From: Thiodiazotropha sp040507035
Lineage (GTDB): Bacteria; Pseudomonadota; Gammaproteobacteria; Chromatiales; Chromatiaceae
Direction of reading: 5' to 3'
Length of the DNA stretch: 64,000 nt
NCBI GenBank assembly: GCA_040507035.1
Contig: JBEVVR010000042.1
Coordinates: 1 to 64,000 of the forward strand
Numbering within the stretch: position 1 is the stretch's first letter; every line of letters begins with the position of its first letter. Below the pieces are notes generated by a model that made no database searches, was not told the origin of the DNA, and saw only the letters and a list, made by a program, of their open reading frames with translations. The position numbers and the translations under genes are program-made. Below are positions 46,003 through 55,480 of the stretch, in pieces.

Positions 46003-46021
46003 GATAATGATAATTATTATC
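46003..46021. promoter_or_regulatory. Fur box
   Basis: GATAATGATAATTATTATC differs from the classical 19-bp Fur box (GATAATGATAATCATTATC) at one position. It lies 170 bp upstream of the porin-like gene start at 45833, within the only promoter region between that gene and modC. Confidence 0.85.
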
Positions 46022-46140
46022 CATTGCAAACATGACTCACTAACTACAAGCGCTCTCAATGTATCTACAAACCGCAATCCTCAGCCTGCATGACAGTGAG
46101 GCCAGGTTGCGGGAGTTTGAGATATTCTTTTCGGCTTGAG

Positions 46141-47214
46141 TCACGATAACAACGCCACACTCTTAACCTGGGCGTAGAGCTGCATCCCCTCGTGAATCCC
46201 CATGCCAATAGCGGAGCGGCGAGTGATACGCGAGAGCAGGGTCTGGCCATCTTCCAGCGCCAAACGCACCAGTACCTGAGTAAGGCTGATATCCCGGGTA
46301 TCGATCACCCGCACCGGAAGGATGTTGAGGATACTGGTATCGGCATGGGCACGGATAGAGAGGCTGACATCCCTTGCCTGGATCTGCACCCTGGCGTGGC
46401 GACCCACCGGCAGGTCCTCCCGGGGTACCGCGACCCTGTTGCCCTGGAGAGATATCCAGGTCAGGTGGTAGCTGTGGTCATGGGAGCTGACAAAACCCTC
46501 CAGCAGGGCGGATGCATCGTCATAGGTGGAGAGGGGCAGATCGAGCCGGGTCAACAACTGTGCGGCCTCACCCTGGGCAGTAGCCCGCCCTGCATCCAGT
46601 ACCACCATATGATCGGCCAGCCTCGCCACCTCGTTGGGATCGTGGGAGACATAGAGGGAGGGTATGGCGAACTCGTCGTGGAGCCGTTCCAGATAGGGCA
46701 TGATGGTCTGCTTGGCGGCATGGTCGAGGGCCGAGAGGGGTTCATCCATCAGCAGCAAGCGCGGGCTGGTAAGCAGGGCACGGGCGATAGCGACCCGCTG
46801 CCGCTCACCACCGGAGAGCCGAGGGGTTGCCCGTGTCAGCAGGCTTGAGATACCGAGCAGCTCCACCACATCCTGAAAAGGTATCTGACGCTGTCCTTCG
46901 GCTACACGATGCAAACCGTACTCCAGGTTTTTGCGCACCGAAAGATGCGGAAACAGGCTCGCCTCCTGGAACACATAGCCGATGGGACGGCGATGCACCG
47001 GCAGGAAACGCTCCCCGTCCTGCCACACTTCACCGTTGATCCGCACCAGCCCCTGCCGGGCACGCTCCAGGCCGGCCACCGCCCGCAGTACGCTGGTCTT
47101 GCCCGAACCCGAACGTCCAAAGAGGGCTGTGACACCCTGACCCGGGGCATCGAAGGCCACATCCATCTCGAAATCGCCGAAGCGGTGTTTGAGACGGATC
47201 TCGATACTGCTCAC
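46141..47214 (-). CDS. modC: Molybdate ABC transporter ATP-binding protein
   Basis: 357 residues. Walker A GRSGSGKTS, signature LSGGERQRVAIARAL, Walker B LLLMDEPLSALD; C-terminal Mop-type domain (about 290-350) with VSLSIRAHADTSILNILP that binds molybdate and regulates transport. It overlaps modB by 4 bp and is the last gene of a modABC set. Confidence 0.93.
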   Translation of the reverse strand: MSSIEIRLKHRFGDFEMDVAFDAPGQGVTALFGRSGSGKTSVLRAVAGLERARQGLVRINGEVWQDGERFLPVHRRPIGYVFQEASLFPHLSVRKNLEYGLHRVAEGQRQIPFQDVVELLGISSLLTRATPRLSGGERQRVAIARALLTSPRLLLMDEPLSALDHAAKQTIMPYLERLHDEFAIPSLYVSHDPNEVARLADHMVVLDAGRATAQGEAAQLLTRLDLPLSTYDDASALLEGFVSSHDHSYHLTWISLQGNRVAVPREDLPVGRHARVQIQARDVSLSIRAHADTSILNILPVRVIDTRDISLTQVLVRLALEDGQTLLSRITRRSAIGMGIHEGMQLYAQVKSVALLS

Positions 47215-47888
47215 GGTTGATGACTCCGGCTGATGCGGCCGTTGACCAGATAGAGCGTCATCAACACCAGGAAAGAGAAGGCGAGCATGCCGGCGGCCAG
47301 CAGATGGGCCTGGCCGTAATCCAGAGTCTCCACGTAGTCGTAGATAGCCACTGACAGCACCCGGGTCTCACCGGGGATGTTGCCGCCGATCATCAACACC
47401 ACCCCGAACTCGCCCACGGTATGGGCAAAGCAGAGCACGGCGGCGGTGAGAAAACCGGGACGCGCCAGGGGTATCACCACGGTCATGAAACGGTCCCAGG
47501 GCGAGGCACGCAGCGTGGCCGCCACCTCGGCCGGGCGTGGCCCCAGGGCCTCAAAGGCGTTTTGCAGGGGTTGCACCACGAAGGGCAGTGAGTAGAGCAC
47601 AGAGGCAAAGACCAATCCGCCGAAGGTAAAGGGCAAGGTACCCATTCCCAAGGCCTGGGTCAGCTGCCCCACCGGCCCGTCGGGGGCGAGCATAATCAAC
47701 AGGTAGAAACCGAGCACGGTGGGTGGCAGTACCAACGGCAGCGCTACCACCGCCGACAGCGCCTGCTTGTACCAGGCATGGGTGCGTGCCAGCCACCAGG
47801 CGATGGGGGTACCGATAATCAACAGCAGTAGGGTTGTGGTGCTGGCCAGTTTGAGCGTCAGCCAGACGGGTTGCCAGTCAAATGTCAT
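47211..47888 (-). CDS. modB: Molybdate ABC transporter permease
   Basis: 225 residues, five or six helices, with the EAA-like loop FEALGPRPAEVAATLRASPWDRF. PLVLPPTVLGFYLL is typical of ModB. It starts 4 bp after the modA stop and overlaps modC, giving the standard modABC order. Confidence 0.93.
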   Translation of the reverse strand: MTFDWQPVWLTLKLASTTTLLLLIIGTPIAWWLARTHAWYKQALSAVVALPLVLPPTVLGFYLLIMLAPDGPVGQLTQALGMGTLPFTFGGLVFASVLYSLPFVVQPLQNAFEALGPRPAEVAATLRASPWDRFMTVVIPLARPGFLTAAVLCFAHTVGEFGVVLMIGGNIPGETRVLSVAIYDYVETLDYGQAHLLAAGMLAFSFLVLMTLYLVNGRISRSHQP

Positions 47889-47891
47889 ACG

Positions 47892-48650
47892 CTACTCCAC
47901 TCCGTAACCATAGCGCGCGATCACCTGTCGCGCAGTGTCGCCCCTGAGGAACTGCAGATAGGCAATAGCCGCCGGATTCGCCTCCCCTTTTTTCAGTAAC
48001 ACCGCCCCCTGATCGATTGGGTCGTAATAGTCCGCCGGGATCTCCCAGAGTGTGCCGGCTTCACCCTCCCACTCCCGGATCTGAGCCAGGGCGACAAAAC
48101 CCGCCTCCGCATTGCCAGTGGCCACGAACTGGAAGGTCTGGGCAATGGATTCACCCCTCACCAGCTTGGGTGTGAGCTGCTGCTGCAGGCCCAGGCGATT
48201 GATCACCTGTGTGGCAGCGAGGCCATAGGGGGCGGTTTTTGGATTGGCCAGGGCGAGGTGATTGAATGCCCCACGTTTGAGATACTGTTCAGGATTCCCG
48301 AATCGTTCAGGCTTGACACTCCACAGCACCAATCTTCCCTTGGCATAGATGAAACGGCTGCCGGGAACGGCCAACCCCTTCTCTTCCGCTCTTGCCGGCC
48401 GCTGGTTATCGGCCGCCAGGAAGAGCTCAAAGGGGGCGCCGTGCTCGATCTGCGAATAGAGCTTGCCGGTGGAGCCATAGCTGATTTTCGTGGTGTGTCC
48501 CGTGGTCTGCTCAAACAGCCGTGCTATCTCACGGCTGGCATCGATAAAATTGGCCGCGACAGCGATCATCACCTGTTCCGCCTTCACGGGGCTGAAGATC
48601 GACGGCAAGCCGATCAAGAGGGCGAGGATGATGTTGTGGGTTCTGTTCAT
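47892..48650 (-). CDS. modA: Molybdate-binding periplasmic protein
   Basis: 252 residues. Signal peptide (MNRTHNIILALLIGLPSIFS), IAVAANFIDASREIARLFEQ at the start of the mature protein, and ISYGSTGKLYSQIEHGAPFE, the binding-loop region of ModA. It binds molybdate or tungstate in the periplasm. First gene of modABC. No clear ModE palindrome was found upstream; only a weak ATAT-rich stretch near 48708-48722. Confidence 0.9.
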   Translation of the reverse strand: MNRTHNIILALLIGLPSIFSPVKAEQVMIAVAANFIDASREIARLFEQTTGHTTKISYGSTGKLYSQIEHGAPFELFLAADNQRPARAEEKGLAVPGSRFIYAKGRLVLWSVKPERFGNPEQYLKRGAFNHLALANPKTAPYGLAATQVINRLGLQQQLTPKLVRGESIAQTFQFVATGNAEAGFVALAQIREWEGEAGTLWEIPADYYDPIDQGAVLLKKGEANPAAIAYLQFLRGDTARQVIARYGYGVE

Positions 48651-49098
48651 AAGTGCCTATCTTAATCACGGGTTGCAAGCTCAAGTTAAGCGCTGCGCCA
48701 CTAAAAGCATATTGGAATATATAGAGGAAGCAATCGGAATGCCAGATTATTAGTTTAATTATATCAATGTGTTGTACTCGTTTAACAAGAAAGAACATTG
48801 TCGGACTCGCAACATATGTGCGGAGCAATACAATCACCCCTCGGCTGACATAGGCGAGCAATTGCTCAATTTGACCAGCTATATACGAACAACTCTATCC
48901 ATGGCTGGTGAGACAGACCTATCGATGCAACCATTGCCAGTTACATTGATATTCTCTTTTGATACGGCTTGCGAAGTGGTAGTTTATAGCGTTCAAAAAT
49001 GAGTGGCGTTCATCCAACGAAATCAACGAATAGCTAGACAACCCGAAGGCGTTTGCATGGATTCGGCATCATCCCAATCAATCACACAAGGAGACCCA
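48651..49098. other. Divergent region between modA and a secreted-protein gene
   Basis: 448 bp, AT-rich. A weakly dyad ATAT stretch near 48708-48722 could be a ModE-like operator. No good protein frame; a longer in-frame start for the next gene at 49003 lies within it but is rejected. Confidence 0.35.
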
Positions 49099-49584
49099 AT
49101 GATGAACACTTTGTTGTTGAGAAGTCGCGTAGTGAATTCAATTGCTGTTGTTTTTTCTCTCTTGCTAGCCCAAACCGCATCCGCGGATTACCTGGGGGAG
49201 TTGTGCTGGACACTGAATATTACAGAGCGCAACGAGGTACAGACCGATGAGACCTATGTGGTGAAGTTCGGGGTGACCCATATGGGTGACGACTACTATA
49301 CGCTTCAAGGTTATGCATTGGTTGATGACCCCACCATCATGCAGGCTTCAGCCGTTGTCATCGGTGACACAGCACATTTCCACTTCTCATCATCCGAGTA
49401 CCACCCAAGCGATCTCTCCAGGGACATCGCCATTGGTAACGCCAGGCTTTCCATGTCCACATTGAGTGGCCCGTTCTTTGGACTCAACACCTTCTACGAC
49501 CCCATGCCTCCCACTTTCACCGACAGTCTGGCTGTCGGCACCATGACCCTTGTGGAGTGTCCGCAACAGTCAGGTCTAAATTAA
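49099..49584 (+). CDS. Secreted protein, unknown function
   Basis: 161 residues. Start at 49099 is set by an AAGGAG site and a clear signal peptide (MMNTLLLRSRVVNSIAVVFS, then LLLAQTASADYLG). The mature part is a beta-rich domain of about 130 residues with two Cys (GELCWTL and VECPQQ) that may close a disulfide. No family recognised. Confidence 0.6.
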   Translation: MMNTLLLRSRVVNSIAVVFSLLLAQTASADYLGELCWTLNITERNEVQTDETYVVKFGVTHMGDDYYTLQGYALVDDPTIMQASAVVIGDTAHFHFSSSEYHPSDLSRDIAIGNARLSMSTLSGPFFGLNTFYDPMPPTFTDSLAVGTMTLVECPQQSGLN

Positions 49585-49893
49585 GTTTGTATGCTGGCAC
49601 CCAGCCTATTTTTAACCTCTTCACAAGGGATAAGATTGAACTGAAAAGTGGGTTGGGTGCTTAACCATTATAGATTACTGGGTTATTGACTCTTACCCAG
49701 TAGACCTAATTTTACCTCTAATTTTTTGATCTAACTCATTGATTTCTCTCTATGCCGTAGCGACCTTCGAAATATCGTCCATACTAAAATAGAGAAGGAG
49801 GCTAGTTAACACTTTTATGGTCTTTTATAGCGAGGTTTAAGCGTAAATTTCAGGGAGAATAAAACGACCGATAATACCTAACAGGAGCGAACA
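49585..49893. other. Spacer upstream of the PilZ gene
   Basis: 309 bp, AT-rich. I see an imperfect inverted pair ggcacccagcc / gggttgggtgc (about 49586-49661) but no U-run, and nothing else. Confidence 0.35.
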
Positions 49894-50235
49894 GTGGAGA
49901 ACCGATACTATCCCCGCATTCGTATTTCCCTGGAAGTCGACCTATTCCGTAGAGGTCAGCACATTGGAAGTGCGGTGACAAAAGACTTGAGCCTGGGCGG
50001 CATGACCCTGCTGCTTGAGAAACAGGCCTTGAACCCCAATGACATTGTCCTGGTGCGAGTATGGATACACGGAGAGTTGCAAACGCTCCGCGGCTTTGTC
50101 ATTTACACCGCTGAAAACAAGAGCGGCATTATGTTGATAGGCACTAGCAGAGATGCCACCCGGGCCTATTTCAATTTTCTAAGGGATATGGATGTTCCAC
50201 TCAGAATGGCGTTGGATAGCGGTAGCGCTTTTTAG
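49894..50235 (+). CDS. PilZ domain protein (cyclic di-GMP receptor)
   Basis: 113 residues from a GTG start with a CAGGAG site. The c-di-GMP binding residues are visible: N-terminal YYPRIRI (RxxxR type) and KDLSLGGMTLL (D-x-S-x-x-G). A single PilZ domain without partner domains. The diguanylate cyclase at 8362 could supply the ligand. Confidence 0.85.
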   Translation: MENRYYPRIRISLEVDLFRRGQHIGSAVTKDLSLGGMTLLLEKQALNPNDIVLVRVWIHGELQTLRGFVIYTAENKSGIMLIGTSRDATRAYFNFLRDMDVPLRMALDSGSAF

Positions 50236-50250
50236 TGGCTGAGCTATCGC

Positions 50251-50697
50251 TCATGTGGTTAGCTGTTTCAGAAAGCAGACAACGCGCTCGGTCTCTTTGA
50301 AACCCAGATGGGTATGCATCGCTATGCTAATGTGGTTATCGATCTCGGTGTCGCTGGCCAGTTCATTAAAGCCCTGATCTATTGCCCATTTCTCTGCTCT
50401 CAACATCAGTTGTTTGCCATATCCCCTGCCCCGGTACTCGGAATCCACATACCAGGCCTCCACGTAGGGTACTTTTGGTCTACGGCTGCCTTCAGCGAAT
50501 TCTCTTATGTTGAGTTCGATAAAACCCACTGCAGTTTCATCAATTATAGCAACATAGACTTGCTCAACATCAATTGAGATACCATCAAAAAATGCTTTGA
50601 TTTCTGCCAAATGGGCATCATCAGTTTTTGGCCAAAGAGAGGTTCTCATCTCTGACCATCGTTCCAGATCGTTATTCTCTATCTCTCTGATTTTCAT
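50251..50697 (-). CDS. GNAT acetyltransferase resembling aminoglycoside 6'-N-acetyltransferases
   Basis: 148 residues. GNAT motif A is VEAWYVDSEYRGRGYGKQL. The tail ELASDTEIDNHISIAMHTHL then GFKETERVVCFLKQL closely follows the AAC(6')-I wording (MASDTSPENT, GFEETERVIFY). The N-terminal MKIREIENNDLERWSEMR fits as well. It could be an intrinsic aminoglycoside-modifying enzyme or a relative with another amine substrate. Start at 50697 replaces a longer frame to 50736. Confidence 0.75.
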   Translation of the reverse strand: MKIREIENNDLERWSEMRTSLWPKTDDAHLAEIKAFFDGISIDVEQVYVAIIDETAVGFIELNIREFAEGSRRPKVPYVEAWYVDSEYRGRGYGKQLMLRAEKWAIDQGFNELASDTEIDNHISIAMHTHLGFKETERVVCFLKQLTT

Positions 50698-50775
50698 AAT
50701 GTGCGCATCATGATGGGTAAAAACCAAGTGAACCATGGAACTTTGGACTCTGTTATTCCTGGTTGCGCATGGTAG

Positions 50776-50988
50776 TTAACAGATGTCTCGAATAGAGCAA
50801 ATCAGGCTGTTGGCGAAGCGAAATTCCGAAACACCCTTCAATCTTATTTCGTCGCCCGTTTTCATGCCGTTTGGCAGATCCATGACCAACTTGCCGTAGT
50901 AGTCAATTGTCACTGAAGTGATGCTTGGGGTTTCATCTATATTCAGCAAGGTCTGTTTCCGTTCGGTGAAAGAGGAGTAACATTCCAT
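50776..50988 (-). CDS. Short hypothetical protein
   Basis: 70-71 residues, MECYSSFTERKQTLLNIDET at the N-terminus, no signal or known motif, ending LICSIRDIC. It might be a remnant. Only the open frame supports it. Confidence 0.3.
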   Translation of the reverse strand: MECYSSFTERKQTLLNIDETPSITSVTIDYYGKLVMDLPNGMKTGDEIRLKGVSEFRFANSLICSIRDIC

Positions 50989-51106
50989 CAATATCGAATC
51001 GATTGTAGACTTTTATATAGTTTTGGATATTTTCTTTTTTGCTTCGTTAGTCATGATTTCAGATATTGACTTGTTAAAGAGCTCGGACACCACAATCTAT
51101 CGATAC

Positions 51107-54100
51107 TTACGCGGAGTCTTTCAAGTCTTCAATCCAATCTTGAGTTATGAGTGTATGGGGGTGGTCTGGACTCAGAACGCGTTGCTGATCCGCAAGCAAG
51201 GCCTCGAGGGCCGCCAGGGCCTCGTCGACCCTTCCTGACTTCCCCAGCCAAGTTGCGATGTTACTTCGGGTCGTTAAAGTGTCGGGATGGTCTGAGCCCA
51301 GTACGCGCTCCTGATCCACGAGCAAAGCCTGAAAGGCCACTAAGGCTTTGTCAACCTGGCTTAACTCCCCCAGCTGAAACGCGATATTGTTGCGGGTAGT
51401 CAAGGTGTCGGGATGGTCGGGACCCAACACACGCTGCCGATCCGCGAGCAGCTCATTTAGGACCGCCAGGGCCTCATCGATCTTGCCCGACTGCCCCAAC
51501 ATGTGAGCGATGTTTTGGCTGACCGTCAGGGTGTTGGGATGGTCGGGGCCAAACACATGTTCAAAATCCGGGAGCAGGGTCTCAAAGGCTGTCAGGGCCT
51601 CATCAATCTTGCCAGACTGCCCCAGCCAAGTCGCGATGTTACTGCGAGTCATCAAAGTATGGGGATGGTCGGTGTTAAGCACGCGTTGCTGATCCACGAG
51701 AAGAGCCTGGAAGGTTGCCAGGGCCTCATCAATCTGGCCTGACTGCCCCAGCCGAATCGCGATGTTGTTTCGGGTCAACAAAGTGCTGGGATGGCTGGGG
51801 CCCAACACACGCTGTCGATCCACAAGCAGATCATTGAAAGCGGCCAGAGCCTTGTCGAGCTGGCCTGACTCCCCTAGCCAATACGCGATACTGCCGCGGG
51901 TACTTAAAGTTTCGGGATGGTCAGGACCCAGTACATGCTCCTCATCCACAAGTAGGGCCTCGAAGGCAGCCAAGGCCTCGTCGACCTGGCCCAAATTCCC
52001 CAGCCAAAACGCGATACTGCCGCGGGTAATTAAAGTATCGGGATGGTCGGGACCCTGCACGCGCTCATGATCCACAAGCAGGGTCTCGAAGGCAACCAAG
52101 GCCTCCTCTACCTGACCTGACTGTCCCAGTAGATAGGCAATGTTGCCACGAATCCTCATAGTGTTGGGATGATCGGGACCCTGCACCCGCTCCTGATCCC
52201 TAAGTAAAATATCGAAGGCCTCCAGAGACTCGTTTACCTGGCCCATATCCCCCAGCCAAGACGCTATGTTGTTGCGGTTCTTGAGGGTGTTGGGATGGTC
52301 GGGCCCCAACACGCGATCCATATCCTCAAGCAGATCATCGAAAGCGGCCAGCGCCTTGTCGACCTGGCCTGACCGCCCCAACAAGTAAGCGATATTGTTA
52401 CGGATCGTCAGTGTTTTGGGATGATCGTTTCCCAACACAGGTTCATAATCAACGAGTAGGGTCTCGAACGCCAGCAGGGCCTTATCTATTTGACCAGTTA
52501 TCGTTAAGGCCGCGGCGTAGTCAGCCCTTGCATCAAGCCACCCAATGTCATCTTCATCGACATCCAATCCCTCCAGCTGCTCACCCAAGCGAACTCGCTG
52601 CGGGAGCTCGAGAGGCAGCTCGGTCAACGCCTGCTGCAGGATGCGGATCGCCCGCAATGCAGCGCCGTCATCGAGCCGGTGTTGCCCGTGAAGCAGCAAC
52701 ATCAACCGCGCGCAGTGCTGATCGGCCTCGACGGAAGGCACCAGCTCCCGCTCTTTCAGACGCTGTGCAAGCGCCGCCAGGTAGCTTTCGACTGCCTCGT
52801 CGCGAAAGTAATCCTCCAGGTATTGCCGGGCGACGCGGATCTGATCGGGCTCGTTGAAGCGCCGCAGCCATTGGTCTATCTCCCGGCTCCAGCTACCCGG
52901 TATCTGGTCGTTGTCCAGGCGTTGCACCCCGGCGTCGGCATCGCTTAACACATCGCAATTCGCAATCGTATTGCGCAGCAGCTGCCAGTGCCAGGCGGCC
53001 TCGTCTTCCGGGATGGCCAATGAGGCCAGGGCCAGGATCTCCTGAACGATTGGTGGCAGTTCGTCCCATAGGGCCCGGTAGAGATCCTCGACCTTGCGGG
53101 GCAAGGTTGCGATCTCGCTGGGAGTCAGCTTCAAGGCGCCGTCACTGAACGCCTTGCGAAATTTGGGCAGGGTACAGACCAACTCCAGCGGCAACGGATT
53201 GTTGTAGCGCATGGCCAGGCCAGCCTGTGTCGCTTCGTCGGCATGCGGGTAGTAGGCGAGGACGATCTGGCGCAGTGCCGATTCGGGCAGGACATCCAGT
53301 GAGGCCCCTGCGGGAAAGCCCTTGGGTATCGGCTGGTCGTGGAGCACACGCCGAATGGTCGAGCGCAGGTAGGTTTGTGTCAGCAGGTCGCGGATCGCCG
53401 CATGCGACTGCATGATCAGGTCGATCTCGTCCGGCCAGGACGTGGTGATTACCATTATCGAGGCATCCTTGGCGCGGACCAGACGATTCACCAGGTCCCG
53501 GGTCAAGCTTGTGGAGCGATGGAAGTCCTCCACGAAGACGACCAGCGGCAGTCCCGGTCGGGCGATGCGTGTGAGCATGAAGAGGGTGTCTTCCAGGAGA
53601 TCGGCCTTTTCACTCGTTTTGCTCAAGTCACCGGCATCGGCAATGGCACTGTCACTCTTGCGGCTGCGCTTTACCTTACCGATGCCCCACTGCGCGAGCT
53701 TGATACCCAGGCCGATGCCCGGCACACCGCTGAGGCCGGCGAATTTCTCGAGCACCTCACCGATAGAGTAACCCGCGGCCTCTTCCAGGATGTCCTTGGT
53801 GGCCGCTTTAGCTTGTGCCAGGGTGGGAAACCGCTTCTCGGCAAAGGAGGCCTCCGCCGCAATCGCTGCCTCGAGATATAACTGATGTGCTTCGAGTTGC
53901 CGCAGATCCTCGAGCAGTACCTGGGAAGGCTGGCCATCTCGCAGGCTGCATACGATTCCGAACCACATGAACTCCGGCAGGGAGTGGGCCTCGCGGTCGA
54001 ACAACGCGGGATCCGGGTAGGAACGATTGCGGCGCGTATCCACCTCCATGGGTTCGACGTCGCGGCTGGCCTCAAGGATGGTCGCCGGCCAGTATCGCAA

Positions 54101-54304
54101 CTCCTGTTGCGCCGCCAGCCTTGCGTAGAACTCCTGGGCAATGCGGGTCTTGCCCCAGCCGGATGGCGCTTCCAGTGAAACCCAACAGGGGGTATTGCGC
54201 TCTTTGACCTGGTCGTAGAGACCGAGCAAGCCATCAACCAAGAGCTGACGTGATTCGCCTACGAAGGGGGGCTGGAGGATTGACGAGGTCACAGTGGATT
54301 CCAT
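51107..54304 (-). CDS. STAND-like P-loop NTPase with tandem TPR repeats
   Basis: 1065 residues from the ATG at 54304. An N-terminal P-loop ATPase: Walker A APSGWGKT at 46-53, then a Walker B-like LPLVVFVEDFHRS near 263, and a winged-helix-like middle. The C-terminal ~480 residues are NPHP3/kinesin-light-chain-type TPRs of 42 residues (PDHPxTLxTRxNIAxxLGxxGQxDEALxAFxxLL). This architecture, sensor repeats on a STAND ATPase, is typical of regulatory and defence-like proteins. No effector domain was recognised at the N-terminus. Confidence 0.75.
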   Translation of the reverse strand: MESTVTSSILQPPFVGESRQLLVDGLLGLYDQVKERNTPCWVSLEAPSGWGKTRIAQEFYARLAAQQELRYWPATILEASRDVEPMEVDTRRNRSYPDPALFDREAHSLPEFMWFGIVCSLRDGQPSQVLLEDLRQLEAHQLYLEAAIAAEASFAEKRFPTLAQAKAATKDILEEAAGYSIGEVLEKFAGLSGVPGIGLGIKLAQWGIGKVKRSRKSDSAIADAGDLSKTSEKADLLEDTLFMLTRIARPGLPLVVFVEDFHRSTSLTRDLVNRLVRAKDASIMVITTSWPDEIDLIMQSHAAIRDLLTQTYLRSTIRRVLHDQPIPKGFPAGASLDVLPESALRQIVLAYYPHADEATQAGLAMRYNNPLPLELVCTLPKFRKAFSDGALKLTPSEIATLPRKVEDLYRALWDELPPIVQEILALASLAIPEDEAAWHWQLLRNTIANCDVLSDADAGVQRLDNDQIPGSWSREIDQWLRRFNEPDQIRVARQYLEDYFRDEAVESYLAALAQRLKERELVPSVEADQHCARLMLLLHGQHRLDDGAALRAIRILQQALTELPLELPQRVRLGEQLEGLDVDEDDIGWLDARADYAAALTITGQIDKALLAFETLLVDYEPVLGNDHPKTLTIRNNIAYLLGRSGQVDKALAAFDDLLEDMDRVLGPDHPNTLKNRNNIASWLGDMGQVNESLEAFDILLRDQERVQGPDHPNTMRIRGNIAYLLGQSGQVEEALVAFETLLVDHERVQGPDHPDTLITRGSIAFWLGNLGQVDEALAAFEALLVDEEHVLGPDHPETLSTRGSIAYWLGESGQLDKALAAFNDLLVDRQRVLGPSHPSTLLTRNNIAIRLGQSGQIDEALATFQALLVDQQRVLNTDHPHTLMTRSNIATWLGQSGKIDEALTAFETLLPDFEHVFGPDHPNTLTVSQNIAHMLGQSGKIDEALAVLNELLADRQRVLGPDHPDTLTTRNNIAFQLGELSQVDKALVAFQALLVDQERVLGSDHPDTLTTRSNIATWLGKSGRVDEALAALEALLADQQRVLSPDHPHTLITQDWIEDLKDSA
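51110..52540. repeat. Tandem 126-bp repeats encoding TPR units
   Basis: Ten full 42-codon units plus partial units at both ends, inside the NTPase/TPR gene. On the plus strand each unit contains a variant of gggatggtcgggaccca. Units differ mainly at a few positions, as expected for expansion by unequal recombination. Confidence 0.85.
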
Positions 54305-54591
54305 TGCCAACAGCAAACTGTTAACTTTACAGAAACCTATGCTAAATGCGTTTTCGAGTCAAGATCACTGTTTGGATGTGCCCACTCCTTGTCGAAAACT
54401 GGAAAGACTAATGTCCAGCCGATGTGGGAGGCAAAATCAAAACATTTGACCGTTACTTCGAACATACAACAAAAAAGTGGTTATCCTCTTTATGTACATC
54501 GAGTATGCCCTCTTCGATCCGGACAAGAATGAGGTGAGATGTCTATTTTAGGGGAGGCTCGCAGCGTTGGTTTTTCCGATGCAGTCAATTG

Positions 54592-55083
54592 TTATGCGCT
54601 GTTCACTAATTGTTTTAACTTTTGAATACATGACAAAACTTGCTTCCGATTTTTTGAAGCCTTTATCCATTTAGGTAGTCTGCTTGACATTGAGGAGTTT
54701 GCATATCCTAAATCATCTTTTGGGTTTTCCCTAAGTTCAGCTGAAACAAAATCTTCTAAAAACCGTAGATGCCTCAAATTAAAAGCCCACAGTGTATGAC
54801 CGCAACATGGTATTTTTAGCCAGAGCCTATAATCAAAGTAACCATCAGAAGGTTCGCCCTCGGCCCAATAGAAAGCTCTTGCTGTGGCAGTCTTTTCATG
54901 AGAAAAACCACAATTCAAGCAAGTTGCCTTAACGGTGTAACCCAAATCCGGCTGGGTATCGGAGAATATTACACTGGCCTTTTTCGAACACTTTGGACAT
55001 ACAATTAATGTAGGACCAGTAGTCGTAGGTTCAGATGTTGTATACCTATGCTCTCGTTGGTCTATGTATCGTTTCTTTTCCAT
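54592..55083 (-). CDS. Zinc-ribbon protein, unknown function
   Basis: 163 residues. Two Cys pairs (VCPKCSKKASV and TCLNCGFSHE) form a zinc ribbon; a later pair in KIPCCGHTLWAFNLRHLRFL may add to it. The rest is helical with LPKWIKASKNRKQVLSCIQK. No family recognised. AT-rich, flanked by inverted GCGCATAAC/GTTATGCGC, which recalls gene-cassette boundaries. Confidence 0.55.
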   Translation of the reverse strand: MEKKRYIDQREHRYTTSEPTTTGPTLIVCPKCSKKASVIFSDTQPDLGYTVKATCLNCGFSHEKTATARAFYWAEGEPSDGYFDYRLWLKIPCCGHTLWAFNLRHLRFLEDFVSAELRENPKDDLGYANSSMSSRLPKWIKASKNRKQVLSCIQKLKQLVNSA

Positions 55084-55156
55084 GAATTCTCTATTTGCGC
55101 ATAACGACCTGCTTCAGCAGGATAGCAATAACGAGTTTCATTGAAGCCAATAGTGT

Positions 55157-55480
55157 TTACTCTTCTCTTTTTTTCTTGTTTTCATAGTACCGAATTACTT
55201 TTGCACCCTTACGATATAACGCTATTCCTAGTGTTAAAAATAATATTGTCCCAACTAAATGCACATAATTTAAAGCTTGCTCTTCACCTACATACTTTTC
55301 ATCGCAGTAACGATATTGACCAAGAAGCTGCCAAAAATAGTAACAATCACTTTCTATTGTGCCCACCATCCCATAAAGCACTAACAGACCAAGGCCAACA
55401 ATAGCTGCGCCTGAAGATTTTAGTTTTTTTGCACTATCTTCGGTTAACATTCCCAAAAAGCATGACACTATAATCAGCAA
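55157..55480 (-). CDS. Small membrane protein, unknown function
   Basis: 107 residues with two hydrophobic helices (about 22-40 and 70-90) and a charged C-terminus (YYENKKKREE). An internal Met at residue 11 is an alternative start. No family recognised. Like its neighbour it is AT-rich and appears accessory. Confidence 0.45.
   Translation of the reverse strand: MLIIVSCFLGMLTEDSAKKLKSSGAAIVGLGLLVLYGMVGTIESDCYYFWQLLGQYRYCDEKYVGEEQALNYVHLVGTILFLTLGIALYRKGAKVIRYYENKKKREE

Noticed and set aside
48700..48725. Possible ModE operator upstream of modA
   Set aside because: Only a weak ATAT-rich dyad; the ModE palindrome is not recognisable.
51110..52540. Regular ~126-bp repeats resembling a repeat array
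   Set aside because: The unit is 42 codons in one continuous reading frame encoding TPRs; spacing and lack of unique spacers rule out CRISPR.
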